A stretch of DNA of 64,000 nt from Sedimentibacter hydroxybenzoicus DSM 7310 (GCF_013403245.1 NZ_JACBNQ010000009.1:1-64000), one strand, 5' to 3'. Shown: positions 1 to 7,795, counted from the first letter of the stretch. A program made the numbers and translations. The notes: generated from the letters alone by a model not told the origin.

Positions 1-155
1 TAAAAGTTATTATTATGGAACAACAATACATTTTAACAGAGTTAAAAAAAGTGTTTCATTTTAACTTGCATTTAGCGACCGGTTTTATAAATATTTTTTT
101 CATTTCATTTTTATATAAAACATGATAAAATAATATAAATAATGGAGGTGGTGAG

Positions 156-842
156 GTGAGAACAATAAAGCTTTTGATGATAGAGGACGAGGTTGATGTA
201 CTGGAAATCAATCGTGAATATTTTGAAGGTAAGGGATATGAGGTGATTTGTGCAACTACCTTGACAAAGGCACGTTTTCTTCTAGAGGAACATGCGCCTG
301 ACCTGATTCTTTTGGATGTGATGATGCCCGACGGATCAGGCTTTGATTTTTGCGCTGAGCTGAGAAAGAAAACAAATGCCCCCATTATCTTCCTGACGTG
401 CAGAGATGAAAACGAAAGCGTGGTAAAGGGACTACTTCAGGGAGGGGACGATTATGTCACCAAGCCTTATGACCTGAATATTCTTAATGCACGTGTAGCT
501 GCACAGCTCCGCAGGACCGGCATCATGACTGCGGGAAGAATTGAGCTGTCTCCGCTGACCGTTGATTTTTTATCGGGAGAAGCCACTCTTGACGGGAAAA
601 AAATCTCTCTGACACAAAAGGAGCTGCAGCTTTTGGGCTGCTTTGCCCTGTTTTCTGGACGACGTCTGAGCGTTGAGGAAATTTACCGACGAGCTTGGGG
701 AGAGATGTCTCCGGGAGCTACAGGAACAATTAAGACCCATGTGGCGAATTTACGGAAGAAGCTGAAGCTGGATGATTCCGGTTGGTTTGAACTGGCAAGC
801 TCCGACAAAAATGAATATATCTTCAGCAAGATACGCTATTAA
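156..842 (+). CDS. OmpR/PhoB-family response regulator (orphan)
   Basis: Two-component response regulator of 228 residues. The receiver domain (about 1-120) shows the acidic pair near residue 10 (IEDE), the phospho-acceptor Asp in LLDVMMPDGSG, the switch Thr in FLTC and the conserved Lys in TKPYD. A winged-helix DNA-binding domain (about 130-228) follows, with recognition-helix residues TIKTHVANLRKKL. It should bind DNA as a phosphorylated dimer in the cytoplasm. The start is GTG at 156, chosen because GGAGGTGG lies just upstream. No histidine kinase follows; the next genes are decayed LytTR regulators. Its base composition looks richer in G+C than the surroundings, which suggests transfer. 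Function is certain at family level; target genes are unknown. Confidence 0.93.
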   Translation: MRTIKLLMIEDEVDVLEINREYFEGKGYEVICATTLTKARFLLEEHAPDLILLDVMMPDGSGFDFCAELRKKTNAPIIFLTCRDENESVVKGLLQGGDDYVTKPYDLNILNARVAAQLRRTGIMTAGRIELSPLTVDFLSGEATLDGKKISLTQKELQLLGCFALFSGRRLSVEEIYRRAWGEMSPGATGTIKTHVANLRKKLKLDDSGWFELASSDKNEYIFSKIRY

Positions 843-1003
843 CCTGCATTAATTGCAGCTTTGCTCTATGATAAATTCTTCGTTCTCAGCCAATTCTGAA
901 TATACATTCGTGTATTGATGAATTATCACTTCTGCAAAAGGAGGTGTAACAACTGATATGTTAAAGAATACAATAATAGCAACACTATACAGGAATGGTA
1001 TTT

Positions 1004-1588
1004 ATGCTGAAAATATTGTTGTACGGCAGTGCCCATGAACGTCAAATTCTGGAAGATGCATTGAAGAAATCCTTAAAGAAAATGAAATTTCGTTTAATAT
1101 TCGATATTTATCAAATCCTCAGCAGCTCATGAAAAAATTATATGCTGAACAGGCATTACAAACTTATTGTAGCATGCATGGACGGCAGGACTTCTTATGT
1201 AATTAAAGGTGACATCAATAAGCCTGACTCTTACATTGCCAAGGGTACTATGAGCGTTCCCCCTACTCATGAGGAAATAGATTATATACAAAGATATAAT
1301 AGAAAAACCATGATGTTTCTGACAAGCGGAGATAAGGAAATTATCCCAAAGGGTATAGAAAAGGTAGATAACGAAATCAACAGAAAATATTTTGTAAAAT
1401 GCTGCACCGGAGTTATTGTAAATACACGTAATATACGAAAAATACACCGTTCGGAAGAAAAAAGCAGAATTATAGAGCTTAAGTCAGGCGCCAAGGTCAT
1501 AATGACAAAAGTGTATTTTGATAATTTTTTGAAAGCCTATTCAATGTCGGTTTCAAGGCTGGCAAACCTGAAAACTCTTGAAGATTAA
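1004..1588 (+). pseudogene. Decayed LytTR-type response regulator
   Basis: The 3' part from 1142 is an open frame of 148 codons whose last about 95 residues look like a LytTR DNA-binding domain (KYFVKCCTGVIVNTRNIRKI, then a segment rich in basic residues). Upstream coding sequence continues in two other frames: it begins MLKILLYGSAHERQILEDAL at 1004, switches frame near 1060, and switches again near 1145. These two shifts break what would be one regulator of about 195 residues with a degenerate receiver domain. A 26-codon frame at 958 with an AAAGGAGGTG site overlaps the start; I cannot assign it. I infer loss of function, but programmed shifting or sequencing error cannot be excluded. Confidence 0.6.
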
Positions 1589-1772
1589 AACGTCGCATAT
1601 ATGTTCAAAATAAGGGTGCACTGTTTTGTTATTTTTCTTCACGAACTACACCTTCAAATCTCGTCAACTTAAATATTCGTTGAAATACTCACATTGTTAA
1701 AATGTAAATATATGCAGACTAAATGTATGCAAATGCAATATCTTGTTAAAACCAAAACAAAGGACTGACTGA

Positions 1773-1978
1773 ATGAAAAATAAAATAGCCTTGTACGGAA
1801 ACTATAAAAGCTGAATCAAATAGAAGACGTATTGTCCGGATACCTGGATGAAAATGATGTTCCCTATGAAATACACCGGATTTCCGATTCGGAGCAATTC
1901 CTGCAAGAATTCTTGACCAAGGATGATTACCTGCTATTTATAATAAGCGAAAAGGGCAGCGTATCATACCTGCTGCCA
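1773..1978 (+). pseudogene. 5' fragment of a second LytTR-type regulator
   Basis: ATG at 1773 opens MKNKIALYGNYKS and then hits TGA. Coding resumes in the same frame as IEDVLSGYLDENDVPYEIHR and runs to about 1978. The opening resembles that of the neighbouring decayed regulator at 1004, so the two are probably tandem paralogs. The gene loses its DNA-binding half at about 1975, where the sequence becomes the antisense of a GyrI-like gene. It carries both an internal stop and a 3' truncation, so it is surely dead. Confidence 0.5.
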
Positions 1979-2136
1979 TACAATAATTCTATTGATTTTT
2001 TATACTCTCCGTTTTCATCATTTGGATTTCCTTTTCCCCTTACTGCAATATAATTCATTTTAGGAATAGTTACTATGCTGGGTTTGTTTTTAGGCATATA
2101 AAATTCCTTATATTCTTTCTTATAATCAAAAGCCAT
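1975..2136 (-). pseudogene. 5' fragment of a GyrI-like small-molecule-binding protein
   Basis: Reading leftward from ATG at 2136, the first about 53 residues match the start of the clostridial GyrI-like / effector-binding family (MAFDYKKEYKEFYMP, then MNYIAVRGKGNPNDENGEYK and the SIELLYG segment). Family members run to about 200 residues. Here the homology stops after ELLYG and the frame continues into the antisense of the adjacent LytTR fragment, ending at 1927. The junction lies near 1972-1979. A GAGGTG ribosome binding site sits upstream of the start. Confidence 0.65.
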
Positions 2137-2185
2137 ATTTATTCACCTCTCATAAATTTTAAAATTATAGCTCAAAATATCATCT

Positions 2186-2602
2186 TTATGCTTGGTCTGT
2201 ATAATACTTCTCAATTAGTTCTGCCAGATTGCCTGCAATCGGAACAACTGAGTTGTCTTCATGCTCCCAGCGAACTATATCGGTAGAAATGATAGCTCCA
2301 TCTGTAACCTTATAGGCAAAATAATCTCCGCAGCCGTTTCCGGCAATAAACAATAAATTATCAATTTCATCATATACCTCCCTGTAATCTCTTCTGGAGT
2401 CAATGTTATACGTGATAATTTGCTCTATAGAAAATAAAAGAACGTCATCTCCATTAACCTCTGACAGCAATGAAATTAACTCTGGTGTAAACTGAACTCC
2501 CAGCTTTTGTTCGGCCTCTTTGATAACTACAAAGTCAACACCACTTTTCGGTTTGATAAATTGATTATGTGCCATATAAGGTTTTATTTTTTCAATCCAC
2601 AT
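2186..2602 (-). CDS. SMI1/KNR4 (SUKH)-family protein
   Basis: A 138-residue protein with the SUKH pattern: an amphipathic start (I..AE..LGVQFTPELISLLSEVNG), the central ISTDIVRWEHEDN segment, and the final AGNLAELIEKYY helix. In bacteria such proteins often act as immunity proteins against polymorphic toxins, although many are orphans. No toxin gene lies beside it. The ribosome binding site AAGGAG lies just upstream of ATG 2602 and overlaps the end of a coding remnant at 2614-2718. The family call is fairly firm; an immunity role is inference. Confidence 0.75.
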   Translation of the reverse strand: MWIEKIKPYMAHNQFIKPKSGVDFVVIKEAEQKLGVQFTPELISLLSEVNGDDVLLFSIEQIITYNIDSRRDYREVYDEIDNLLFIAGNGCGDYFAYKVTDGAIISTDIVRWEHEDNSVVPIAGNLAELIEKYYTDQA

Positions 2603-2613
2603 GTTTGTTCTCC

Positions 2614-2718
2614 TTATTCAACTCTAATATTATCATTTTGTTCATAACGAACAATAATTTCTCTTGTTTTCCAATAGGAAGCTATCAATTCATTGTTAAC
2701 AACCACTACTGCTTCTTT
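2614..2718 (-). pseudogene. Remnant resembling the DUF1016 (YhcG-like) N-terminal domain
   Basis: A 34-codon stretch reads KEAVVVVNNELIASYWKTRE and ends in TAA at 2614. It resembles the helix of DUF1016 nuclease-like proteins in which a run of small residues precedes N-ELI-YW. No start codon and no remainder of the gene is present. It is a broken internal piece lying between the alpha/beta hydrolase and SUKH genes. Confidence 0.4.
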
Positions 2719-2753
2719 TTAATATCCTAACATGGAAAATGATTTACTGTGAT

Positions 2754-3524
2754 TTAGGATTTATCATCAAAAAAATTCATACTTAATTCATAAAATTCTG
2801 TTAAATTTGTAAGCATAGCAGGATGTCCACCCTCACTGAATAAATGACTTTTTCCATGCCCAATTTTTTTAATCATTTTACCATAAACTTTTTCAAAATA
2901 ATCCGGTGATACCATAGATACAAACTCATCCTTTTTACTGCCAGTCAAAAGTATGTCAGCTTTCAAGAATTGTAAATGCTTATGGAAAAATACACCTATA
3001 TCTTTGCTGTGCTGAATAATGGCATTTGTGTCATTATCAACAATTTGCTCCCAATCAGAACCGTGCATATAGTAATAGAACATTTTTACATCTTCATTAT
3101 TCTTGGAAAGTTCCCTATCGTTTTTAACGTTTTCCGTAAATGATTTAAGAGGTTTTTCTCCCATAAAACTATCCGCAATAACTTTATTAACAAGCTCAGG
3201 AGCTTCTAATGCAACATTGATGGCAACCAATGCCCCTCCACTACTTCCAATAATATTTACTTTTGAATAATTCTTCTCATTTAAAAATGCTATAATCTGT
3301 TCAGCTTCGTAAAACCATAAATCAACAGGAAATTTTTGCAATCTGTCTGACTTTCCATGACCTAAGAAATCAATTAAAATAACTTTAAAATTTTGTTGAT
3401 ATTTCTCAGCAATTTCAGAAAACATCTTTGAGGAAGCGGTGTTTCCGTGAAGAAATAATAATGGCATTCCTATACCAATTTCATTATAATATACTTGTTT
3501 GTCATCAAAAGTAAAATAGCTCAT
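2754..3524 (-). CDS. Alpha/beta hydrolase
   Basis: A 256-residue alpha/beta hydrolase. The oxyanion-hole segment is LFLHGNTASS (about 23-32), the nucleophile elbow is GSSGGALVA (Ser near 93), the acid is probably Asp in GSKKDEFV, and the catalytic His is in EGGHPAML near 236. The length is normal for proline iminopeptidase/esterase-like members. There is no signal peptide, so it is cytoplasmic. ATG 3524 has AGGAGG just upstream. It stands alone between two gene fragments. The substrate cannot be predicted. Confidence 0.88.
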   Translation of the reverse strand: MSYFTFDDKQVYYNEIGIGMPLLFLHGNTASSKMFSEIAEKYQQNFKVILIDFLGHGKSDRLQKFPVDLWFYEAEQIIAFLNEKNYSKVNIIGSSGGALVAINVALEAPELVNKVIADSFMGEKPLKSFTENVKNDRELSKNNEDVKMFYYYMHGSDWEQIVDNDTNAIIQHSKDIGVFFHKHLQFLKADILLTGSKKDEFVSMVSPDYFEKVYGKMIKKIGHGKSHLFSEGGHPAMLTNLTEFYELSMNFFDDKS

Positions 3525-3571
3525 TGAAACCTCCTGTTTTGCATTCTAAAAAATCGCCAAGTAAAAAAACC

Positions 3572-3640
3572 TCATTTTATTACATTAACTGCTTCAATCG
3601 CATAATCAATATCCAGTTTGGTACACCTGATAACTTTCAC
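3572..3640 (-). pseudogene. 5' fragment of a GNAT acetyltransferase
   Basis: A GTG at 3640 preceded by AGGTGGTG opens a 22-codon frame, MKVIRCTKLDIDYAIEAVNV and two more residues, which resembles the first strand and helix of a GNAT acetyltransferase. The frame then stops and the rest of the gene is missing. It is one of several gene 5' ends in this array that keep their ribosome binding site. Confidence 0.4.
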
Positions 3641-3683
3641 CTTAACACCACCTAATATAAATAATCTACAAACTACTACCCCC

Positions 3684-3701
3684 GGTAAATTGAAATTTAC
3701 C
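3684..3701. repeat. Boundary palindrome GGTAAATT-N2-AATTTACC
   Basis: A perfect inverted repeat with 8-bp arms, GGTAAATT and AATTTACC, around a 2-bp centre. It begins immediately after the TAA stop codon of the methyltransferase gene and precedes the next gene start on the minus strand. It contains the 12-bp core AAATTNNAATTT found at seven other boundaries in this array. Confidence 0.6.
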
Positions 3702-4394
3702 TTATATTTTTCTTATCCGGACAATAATCACATCCGGTTTTTCTTTTATCCCATAGCTTTCCTCATAAAATCCGTCTATCACGAAGCCACTTTGAAAGCA
3801 AAGATCAAATATTTCTTGTAATGAGCGGTGATAATAGCACTGCTCTTTGGGTTGACCATTAATCGCTATGCCGTAATAACTATGTGCAGTTGAATATTTC
3901 TCTGTTAATGTCATAAAGCAAGGGTGTTGTGTTGCAAATACAAAGATGCCGTCCTCAGAAAGCAGCTCATTAACACATCGAAATAATTTTGTAATATCGG
4001 CAATATCCATAATTGCCATATTAGAAACCGCTTTCGTATATGGTCTGGTTCTCCTCAGCGATAATAATGCCTGCTCATCTGTTGCGTCAATAATGCAAAA
4101 CTCTATTTTCTTACTGTATTTTGACTGCCTTTTTTGAGCAAGAGCAATCATCTTTTCGCTATAATCAAAGGCAACTATGTCCGCCCCTTGTTCCGCAATA
4201 TAGGCAGAGTAATTTCCATTTCCACAAGCAACATCCAATATAAAATCGTCTTCTTTTATATTCAAAAGCTCACTTACCTTGGGTCTAACAACCTCTCTAT
4301 GGAATTGATTCGACTGATCTCCCATACAGTCGTCCCAAAATTTGGCATTGGCTTCCCATGCTTCTAAGCTCTCGTCAACAGAATACCTTTTCAT
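3702..4394 (-). CDS. Class I SAM-dependent methyltransferase
   Basis: A 230-residue cytoplasmic methyltransferase. Motif I is ILDVACGNGNYSAYIAEQGA (about 52-71), motif II is the acidic VAFDYSEKM, and FCIIDATDEQALL matches motif III. The N-terminal KFWDDCMGDQSNQFHREVV segment is common in the Methyltransf_25/11 families of Clostridia. ATG 4394 is preceded by AGGGGGATG. It lies only 30 bp after the small HhH gene. Substrate unknown; the fold and cofactor call are strong. Confidence 0.88.
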   Translation of the reverse strand: MKRYSVDESLEAWEANAKFWDDCMGDQSNQFHREVVRPKVSELLNIKEDDFILDVACGNGNYSAYIAEQGADIVAFDYSEKMIALAQKRQSKYSKKIEFCIIDATDEQALLSLRRTRPYTKAVSNMAIMDIADITKLFRCVNELLSEDGIFVFATQHPCFMTLTEKYSTAHSYYGIAINGQPKEQCYYHRSLQEIFDLCFQSGFVIDGFYEESYGIKEKPDVIIVRIRKI

Positions 4395-4424
4395 ATTTTC
4401 ATCCCCCTAAGTTAAATTGGTTTG

Positions 4425-4619
4425 TTAGTCTCTTAATTTCATTCCCACATTATTTAAACATTCAATAACTATCTGCAGTGATTTTGGACCGATTCCATGT
4501 ATTGAAAGTAATTCTTTTTTTCTCAATGATGCTAATTTTTCAAAGTTATTAATACCCTCGTATCTAAGTGCACTTCTTGCCGGATTAGATAACTTGTTTA
4601 AAAAATCTTCACATTCCAT
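4425..4619 (-). CDS. Small helix-hairpin-helix protein
   Basis: A 64-residue protein resembling a free-standing C-terminal domain of RNA polymerase alpha: PARSALRYEGINNFEKLASL, then KELLSIHGIGPKSLQIV, which carries the HhH turn GIGPKS. Such proteins bind nucleic acid backbone non-specifically. ATG 4619 has a GGGGAG site upstream. It lies in tandem with the methyltransferase. A role in DNA or RNA binding is likely; the partner is unknown. Confidence 0.75.
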   Translation of the reverse strand: MECEDFLNKLSNPARSALRYEGINNFEKLASLRKKELLSIHGIGPKSLQIVIECLNNVGMKLRD

Positions 4620-4726
4620 GTTTTATTCTCCCCATGACTAAATTGATAATTTCATGTTTGTTTACTTGTTATGACTAAATAGTTCATTACAAATTAGTAT
4701 TTCACAAACAAAGACTAGCTCATTAT

Positions 4727-5314
4727 CTATGTTATGGCAAGAGTCTTTTTGCTTTTAACAGACATTATAAGGTTATCTCTTAATTCTCCATCGAATAACT
4801 CTCTTTTTTCTATAACTTTTATTGGCGTAAATCCGCTTTTCTCATAACATCTTATAGCACGCTGATTCCATGTTTGCGGGTCAATAAAAACCTCATCTGC
4901 ATTTTTCTGTTCAAATAGGTAAGTTAGAAGAAGTTGAATAATTATTGTGCCAAATCCGTTGTTTCTATTCTTTTCGTCATATATGAATAAATCTATACCA
5001 TAGTTATTCTTTGAAAAATCTATTGTAATTTTATTTTTTAAGTCATAGTCTTCATCGCTCTTTATTGGATAATATTGTATATATCCTTCTGGTTCTCCTT
5101 GAATTTCAATTATACAAGCAACAACATGACTTTCACTCAAAACCCTTGGGCGATATTTTTTTATAATGATTTCTAAATCAACGGCATTATTTAACCCACC
5201 ATAATACTCCTTAACCATAGGGTTTGACAGCCAGTTGACCATTAGGTTGTAATCATTAGTGCTATCTTCCATTTTACGAACACCTACGGATGAGCTTTTA
5301 CAGATATAAATCAT
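4727..5314 (-). CDS. AAC(6')-like GNAT acetyltransferase
   Basis: A GNAT protein of 195 residues from ATG 5314, which has GAGGAG at proper spacing; an earlier ATG at 5347 lacks one. Residues typical of aminoglycoside 6'-N-acetyltransferases are present: the acetyl-CoA loop after YGIDLFIYDEKNRNNGFGT, the FIDPQTWNQRAIRCYEKSGF block, and the acidic ELFDGELRDNLIM near the end. It would transfer acetyl from acetyl-CoA to an amine in the cytoplasm. Aminoglycoside acetylation is inferred from family resemblance only. Confidence 0.8.
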   Translation of the reverse strand: MIYICKSSSVGVRKMEDSTNDYNLMVNWLSNPMVKEYYGGLNNAVDLEIIIKKYRPRVLSESHVVACIIEIQGEPEGYIQYYPIKSDEDYDLKNKITIDFSKNNYGIDLFIYDEKNRNNGFGTIIIQLLLTYLFEQKNADEVFIDPQTWNQRAIRCYEKSGFTPIKVIEKRELFDGELRDNLIMSVKSKKTLAIT

Positions 5315-5378
5315 AGAATGTTTCTCCTCATAATATATAAATTTCATATCTAATGGGACTATTTAAAGCGCTCTCCGG

Positions 5379-5687
5379 TTATTTTGCAGCCTTAATAATC
5401 CAATCAATGATATAATCAAATTTTTCTGATGTTAGAGCATGTCCGCCTTCACTCTTGCCAAGATTTCTTTCTCTGTTATGTTGATGGTTTATTAAAATTG
5501 CCGGACACTTTCCTTCCTTATCCGGAATAAGTAAAAAAGCAAGATTTTTACGACCATGAACAAAATATTGAATAAGTTCCCTTTTATATCCATTGCATTG
5601 CGATGTTTCTAAAATCTCATAATCAATTTTGTCACTCACAGACTCCAAGCCAATAAGTTTAATCATATTTTCATAGCTTTTTTCCAT
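5379..5687 (-). pseudogene. Alpha/beta hydrolase with internal deletion
   Basis: This 102-codon frame joins two ends of a dienelactone-hydrolase-like enzyme. Residues 1-78 match the N-terminal region (ELIQYFVHGRKNL, LIPDKEGKCPAILINHQHNR, GKSE). They are followed directly by GGHALTSEKFDYIIDWIIK, which looks like the C-terminal helix with the catalytic His. The central about 150 residues, including the nucleophile elbow, are absent. The frame is kept, so a small protein could be made, but it cannot be a working hydrolase. Confidence 0.6.
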
Positions 5688-5755
5688 ACGCCCTCCGTAT
5701 AATGTATATTTATATATAATATATTACTTTTTCATATTTCATAGATAGTTGATAA

Positions 5756-5875
5756 TTATGAACTGATTAAATGAAAATAAATCATCCTGAAATATTTGCG
5801 GTAATGGTATCTTATTGTGAAAATCAATATTTCCGCAATCCTTGTAATATCATTTTCAAATGTTTTTCTAATCAC
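5756..5875 (-). pseudogene. 5' fragment of a GNAT acetyltransferase, frameshifted
   Basis: GTG at 5875 with GAGGTG upstream opens MIRKTFENDITRIAEI, a typical GNAT N-terminus. After about 25 residues the likely frame shifts to one reading FQDDLFSFNQF, which continues the GNAT pattern, and then both frames end. Everything after about 45 residues is lost. It starts 14 bp downstream of one arm of the paired palindromic site at 5890-5954. Confidence 0.5.
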
Positions 5876-5889
5876 TATTTCACCTCAAT

Positions 5890-5954
5890 AAATTCTAATT
5901 TGTCCGGCAATATAAACTGCTAAGTATATGTAATATGCAGATAAATTAGAATTT
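5890..5954. repeat. Paired inverted boundary site (attC-like layout)
   Basis: Two copies of the 12-bp core AAATTNNAATTT lie at 5890-5901 (AAATTCTAATTT) and 5943-5954 (AAATTAGAATTT). Each is nearly self-complementary, and the two are exact reverse complements of each other, so they can form a 12-bp stem. Between them CTGC and GCAG form an inner stem. The element sits between the stop of the SnoaL gene and the start of a GNAT fragment, where an integron would have attC. Confidence 0.5.
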
Positions 5955-5982
5955 AGCGAATTTCTATTACACTCAAGTTGTG

Positions 5983-6342
5983 TTACTCAATCGGTAACCC
6001 ATGTTGTTTCATGAAGGAGAGCTTATCCCAGTATCCACGTTGGAAAATGATTTTATCATTCACAACCTGAAAAAATCCGCAACCGCGCAGTCCGAGGGGA
6101 TCACGCCATTCCATAATTGCCCATTGCCCATCCTCAAACATGTTTTCTACAATACAAACCATCTTTGCTTGTGCGAATTCATTCTCAAACATCTTTTTAA
6201 TATTTTCACGACCAAAGATCGGCTCATTTGCAACTTGATGGTTGATGGCATCTTCGGCATAGAGCAAAGACAGAGCTTCAGTATCGGCCTGATTGAAAGC
6301 ATCAACAAACATTTGCAAAACTTCTTTTGGCTTCATTCTCAA
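5983..6342 (-). CDS. SnoaL-like / NTF2-fold protein
   Basis: A 119-residue protein with the SnoaL-like pattern: VDAFNQADTEALSLLYAEDA at the start, FEDGQWAIMEWRDPLGLRG in the middle, and FFQVVNDKIIFQRGYWDKLS as the final strands. NTF2-fold proteins of this type are small-molecule isomerases, hydratases or simple binding proteins. ATG 6342 has GGAGG seven bases upstream. Function beyond the fold is unknown. Confidence 0.8.
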   Translation of the reverse strand: MRMKPKEVLQMFVDAFNQADTEALSLLYAEDAINHQVANEPIFGRENIKKMFENEFAQAKMVCIVENMFEDGQWAIMEWRDPLGLRGCGFFQVVNDKIIFQRGYWDKLSFMKQHGLPIE

Positions 6343-6383
6343 ATCCTCCTATTTATAAAAAAAATCTGCACTTCGAATTCTTG

Positions 6384-6515
6384 TTTATTTGTCTTTTGAC
6401 TTTTTCCCGTGATACACAACAAATACAACCGCATTAAGTACAATTGTAACTACAAGAAGCAATGTAGAAGCCATTGCCACCGCAGAGGAAGTATCCATAA
6501 GCGCCGACCAATCCT
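6384..6515 (-). pseudogene. C-terminal fragment of a membrane protein
   Basis: A frame ending in TAA at 6384 encodes one hydrophobic segment, VAMASTLLLVVTIVLNAVVF, followed by a basic tail (YHGKKSKDK), with MDTSSA just before it. This looks like the last transmembrane helix of a transporter permease or similar protein. No upstream part of the gene exists; the isoprenylcysteine-methyltransferase-like gene ends at 6577. It is a 3' remnant, and the parent family is not certain. Confidence 0.35.
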
Positions 6516-6576
6516 CTATCTTTACCAGATGATTTGTATAGAAGATTGCTCATTTGACGAATATATTTATGAATTT

Positions 6577-7095
6577 CTAAATATAACGCCGTACTTTATT
6601 CATATAATTTATGTACTCTTCCCCGAATTTCTTTATGCACCATCTTTCTTCTGATAGGATAATCCAGTGAGCTGATATTTGAAAAACTAAAAGTATTACA
6701 AGCAATATCAACGACTGAGTAAGCAAAACACAGCCTAAAAAATAAACAAAATATGCCACATACATCGGATTGCGGGAAATTCGGTAGAGTCCCTTAAGAT
6801 TGATGCCATTTTCCGCAGGCTTTGCAAAATTTAATACAGACACAAGACACAACAAAACACCTAATCCATATATCACCAACCCTACATAAAACCAGTATGA
6901 ATCAGTCGTGATCTTCAGGAAGCACAGATATATAAAAATCAGTATGTTTGAAATCTGATAAAACAAGTATGCCGCTTTTTCTATTCCAATCAGTGGAGCG
7001 AAAGAAGCCGCACGTTTTAACGCCTTCTTGTCTAATATGCTTAAAATTCCAAACCTTATAATTATAAGTGGTATTACTGTGAAAAATGCATTCAT
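6577..7095 (-). CDS. Isoprenylcysteine carboxyl methyltransferase-like membrane protein
   Basis: An integral membrane protein of 172 residues from ATG 7095, which has AAGGAGTG upstream (a start at 7125 has none). It has four to five hydrophobic segments. The family signature is GLYRISRNPMYVAYF, which binds SAM in ICMT/PEMT proteins, followed by EERWCIKKFGEEYINYM near the C-terminus. Bacterial members methylate lipids or other small substrates; the actual substrate is unknown. It is an isolated gene between fragments. Confidence 0.82.
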   Translation of the reverse strand: MNAFFTVIPLIIIRFGILSILDKKALKRAASFAPLIGIEKAAYLFYQISNILIFIYLCFLKITTDSYWFYVGLVIYGLGVLLCLVSVLNFAKPAENGINLKGLYRISRNPMYVAYFVYFLGCVLLTQSLILLVILLVFQISAHWIILSEERWCIKKFGEEYINYMNKVRRYI

Positions 7096-7184
7096 ATACC
7101 CACTCCTTCTTAAAATGAATAACAATATAAATAGTTAGGTAGTTCAAAACTTTCTGTTTGTTTCATAAAAGTTGACTGGAATAT

Positions 7185-7271
7185 TCAATACTTCACAGTT
7201 GAATACCAGAGCTCCATGAGGAAATTATTTACCTGTTCTCTGTTATCTTCATTTATATCTATAAATTTCAT
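7185..7271 (-). pseudogene. 5' fragment of a GNAT acetyltransferase
   Basis: ATG at 7271 with TGGAGAT upstream starts a 28-codon frame, MKFIDINEDNREQVNNFL followed by MELWYSTVKY and a stop. It resembles the first 28 residues of clostridial GNAT proteins. The remainder is missing. The sequence just upstream, GTAAATTTTACATTTG, is a degenerate relative of the boundary palindrome. Confidence 0.45.
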
Positions 7272-7381
7272 TCTGTTATCTCCACAAATGTAAAATTTAC
7301 GCACTGGCCTTCTCGTCAACTACTGTTGAAACTATGCCCGCCTTATGACTCCCATCATAGCATATAAATATTGGCTTGACG

Positions 7382-7795
7382 CTATTCAAAAAATCGCAGG
7401 GCATATCCGTCAGGGGTATTTATTGTACACATTTTTGCTCCCCATGGTTGCATTTGAATCTCTGAAATATCTTTATATTTTTTTGCTTTGACATACTTAT
7501 ATAACGCTTCAATTCCTTGAACCTGCATGAATGCTGCAACGCCACCCTTGGATTCTCCGCAAAACATATGGATACCTGTAAATGGTGCAATATGCAGTAT
7601 TTCAACTTCTTTTGGTATATTGTAAACACAGCCGTAAACACCTTTTCCATCTGCATCTCGTTCATCAATTTCATAATACCAACCAAGAATCTCTTCAAAC
7701 CATTTTGCAGTCTCGTCCATGTCCTGCGTGTAATATACCGGTCCTGTTTCCTTAACAACATAGCCTCTGTCAGCAAAAACTTTTAAACTATCCAA
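7382..7795 (-). CDS. VOC/glyoxalase-family protein
   Basis: A 137-residue vicinal-oxygen-chelate protein with the two beta-alpha-beta-beta-beta repeats: GPVYYTQDMDETAKWFEEIL in the first, GVAAFMQVQGIEALYKYVK in the second, ending in INTPDGYALRFFE. The start is TTG at 7795, chosen for GGAGG at good spacing. The last 46 bases (7376-7421) recur almost exactly at 29357-29402. Members range from lyases and dioxygenases to antibiotic-binding proteins, so no reaction can be named. Confidence 0.8.
   Translation of the reverse strand: MDSLKVFADRGYVVKETGPVYYTQDMDETAKWFEEILGWYYEIDERDADGKGVYGCVYNIPKEVEILHIAPFTGIHMFCGESKGGVAAFMQVQGIEALYKYVKAKKYKDISEIQMQPWGAKMCTINTPDGYALRFFE

Noticed and set aside
958-1038. 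A peptide pheromone gene (26 codons with a strong ribosome binding site)
   Set aside because: It overlaps the start of the decayed LytTR gene in another frame and the peptide shows no leader or Gly-Gly-type processing motif. It is kept only as a remark.
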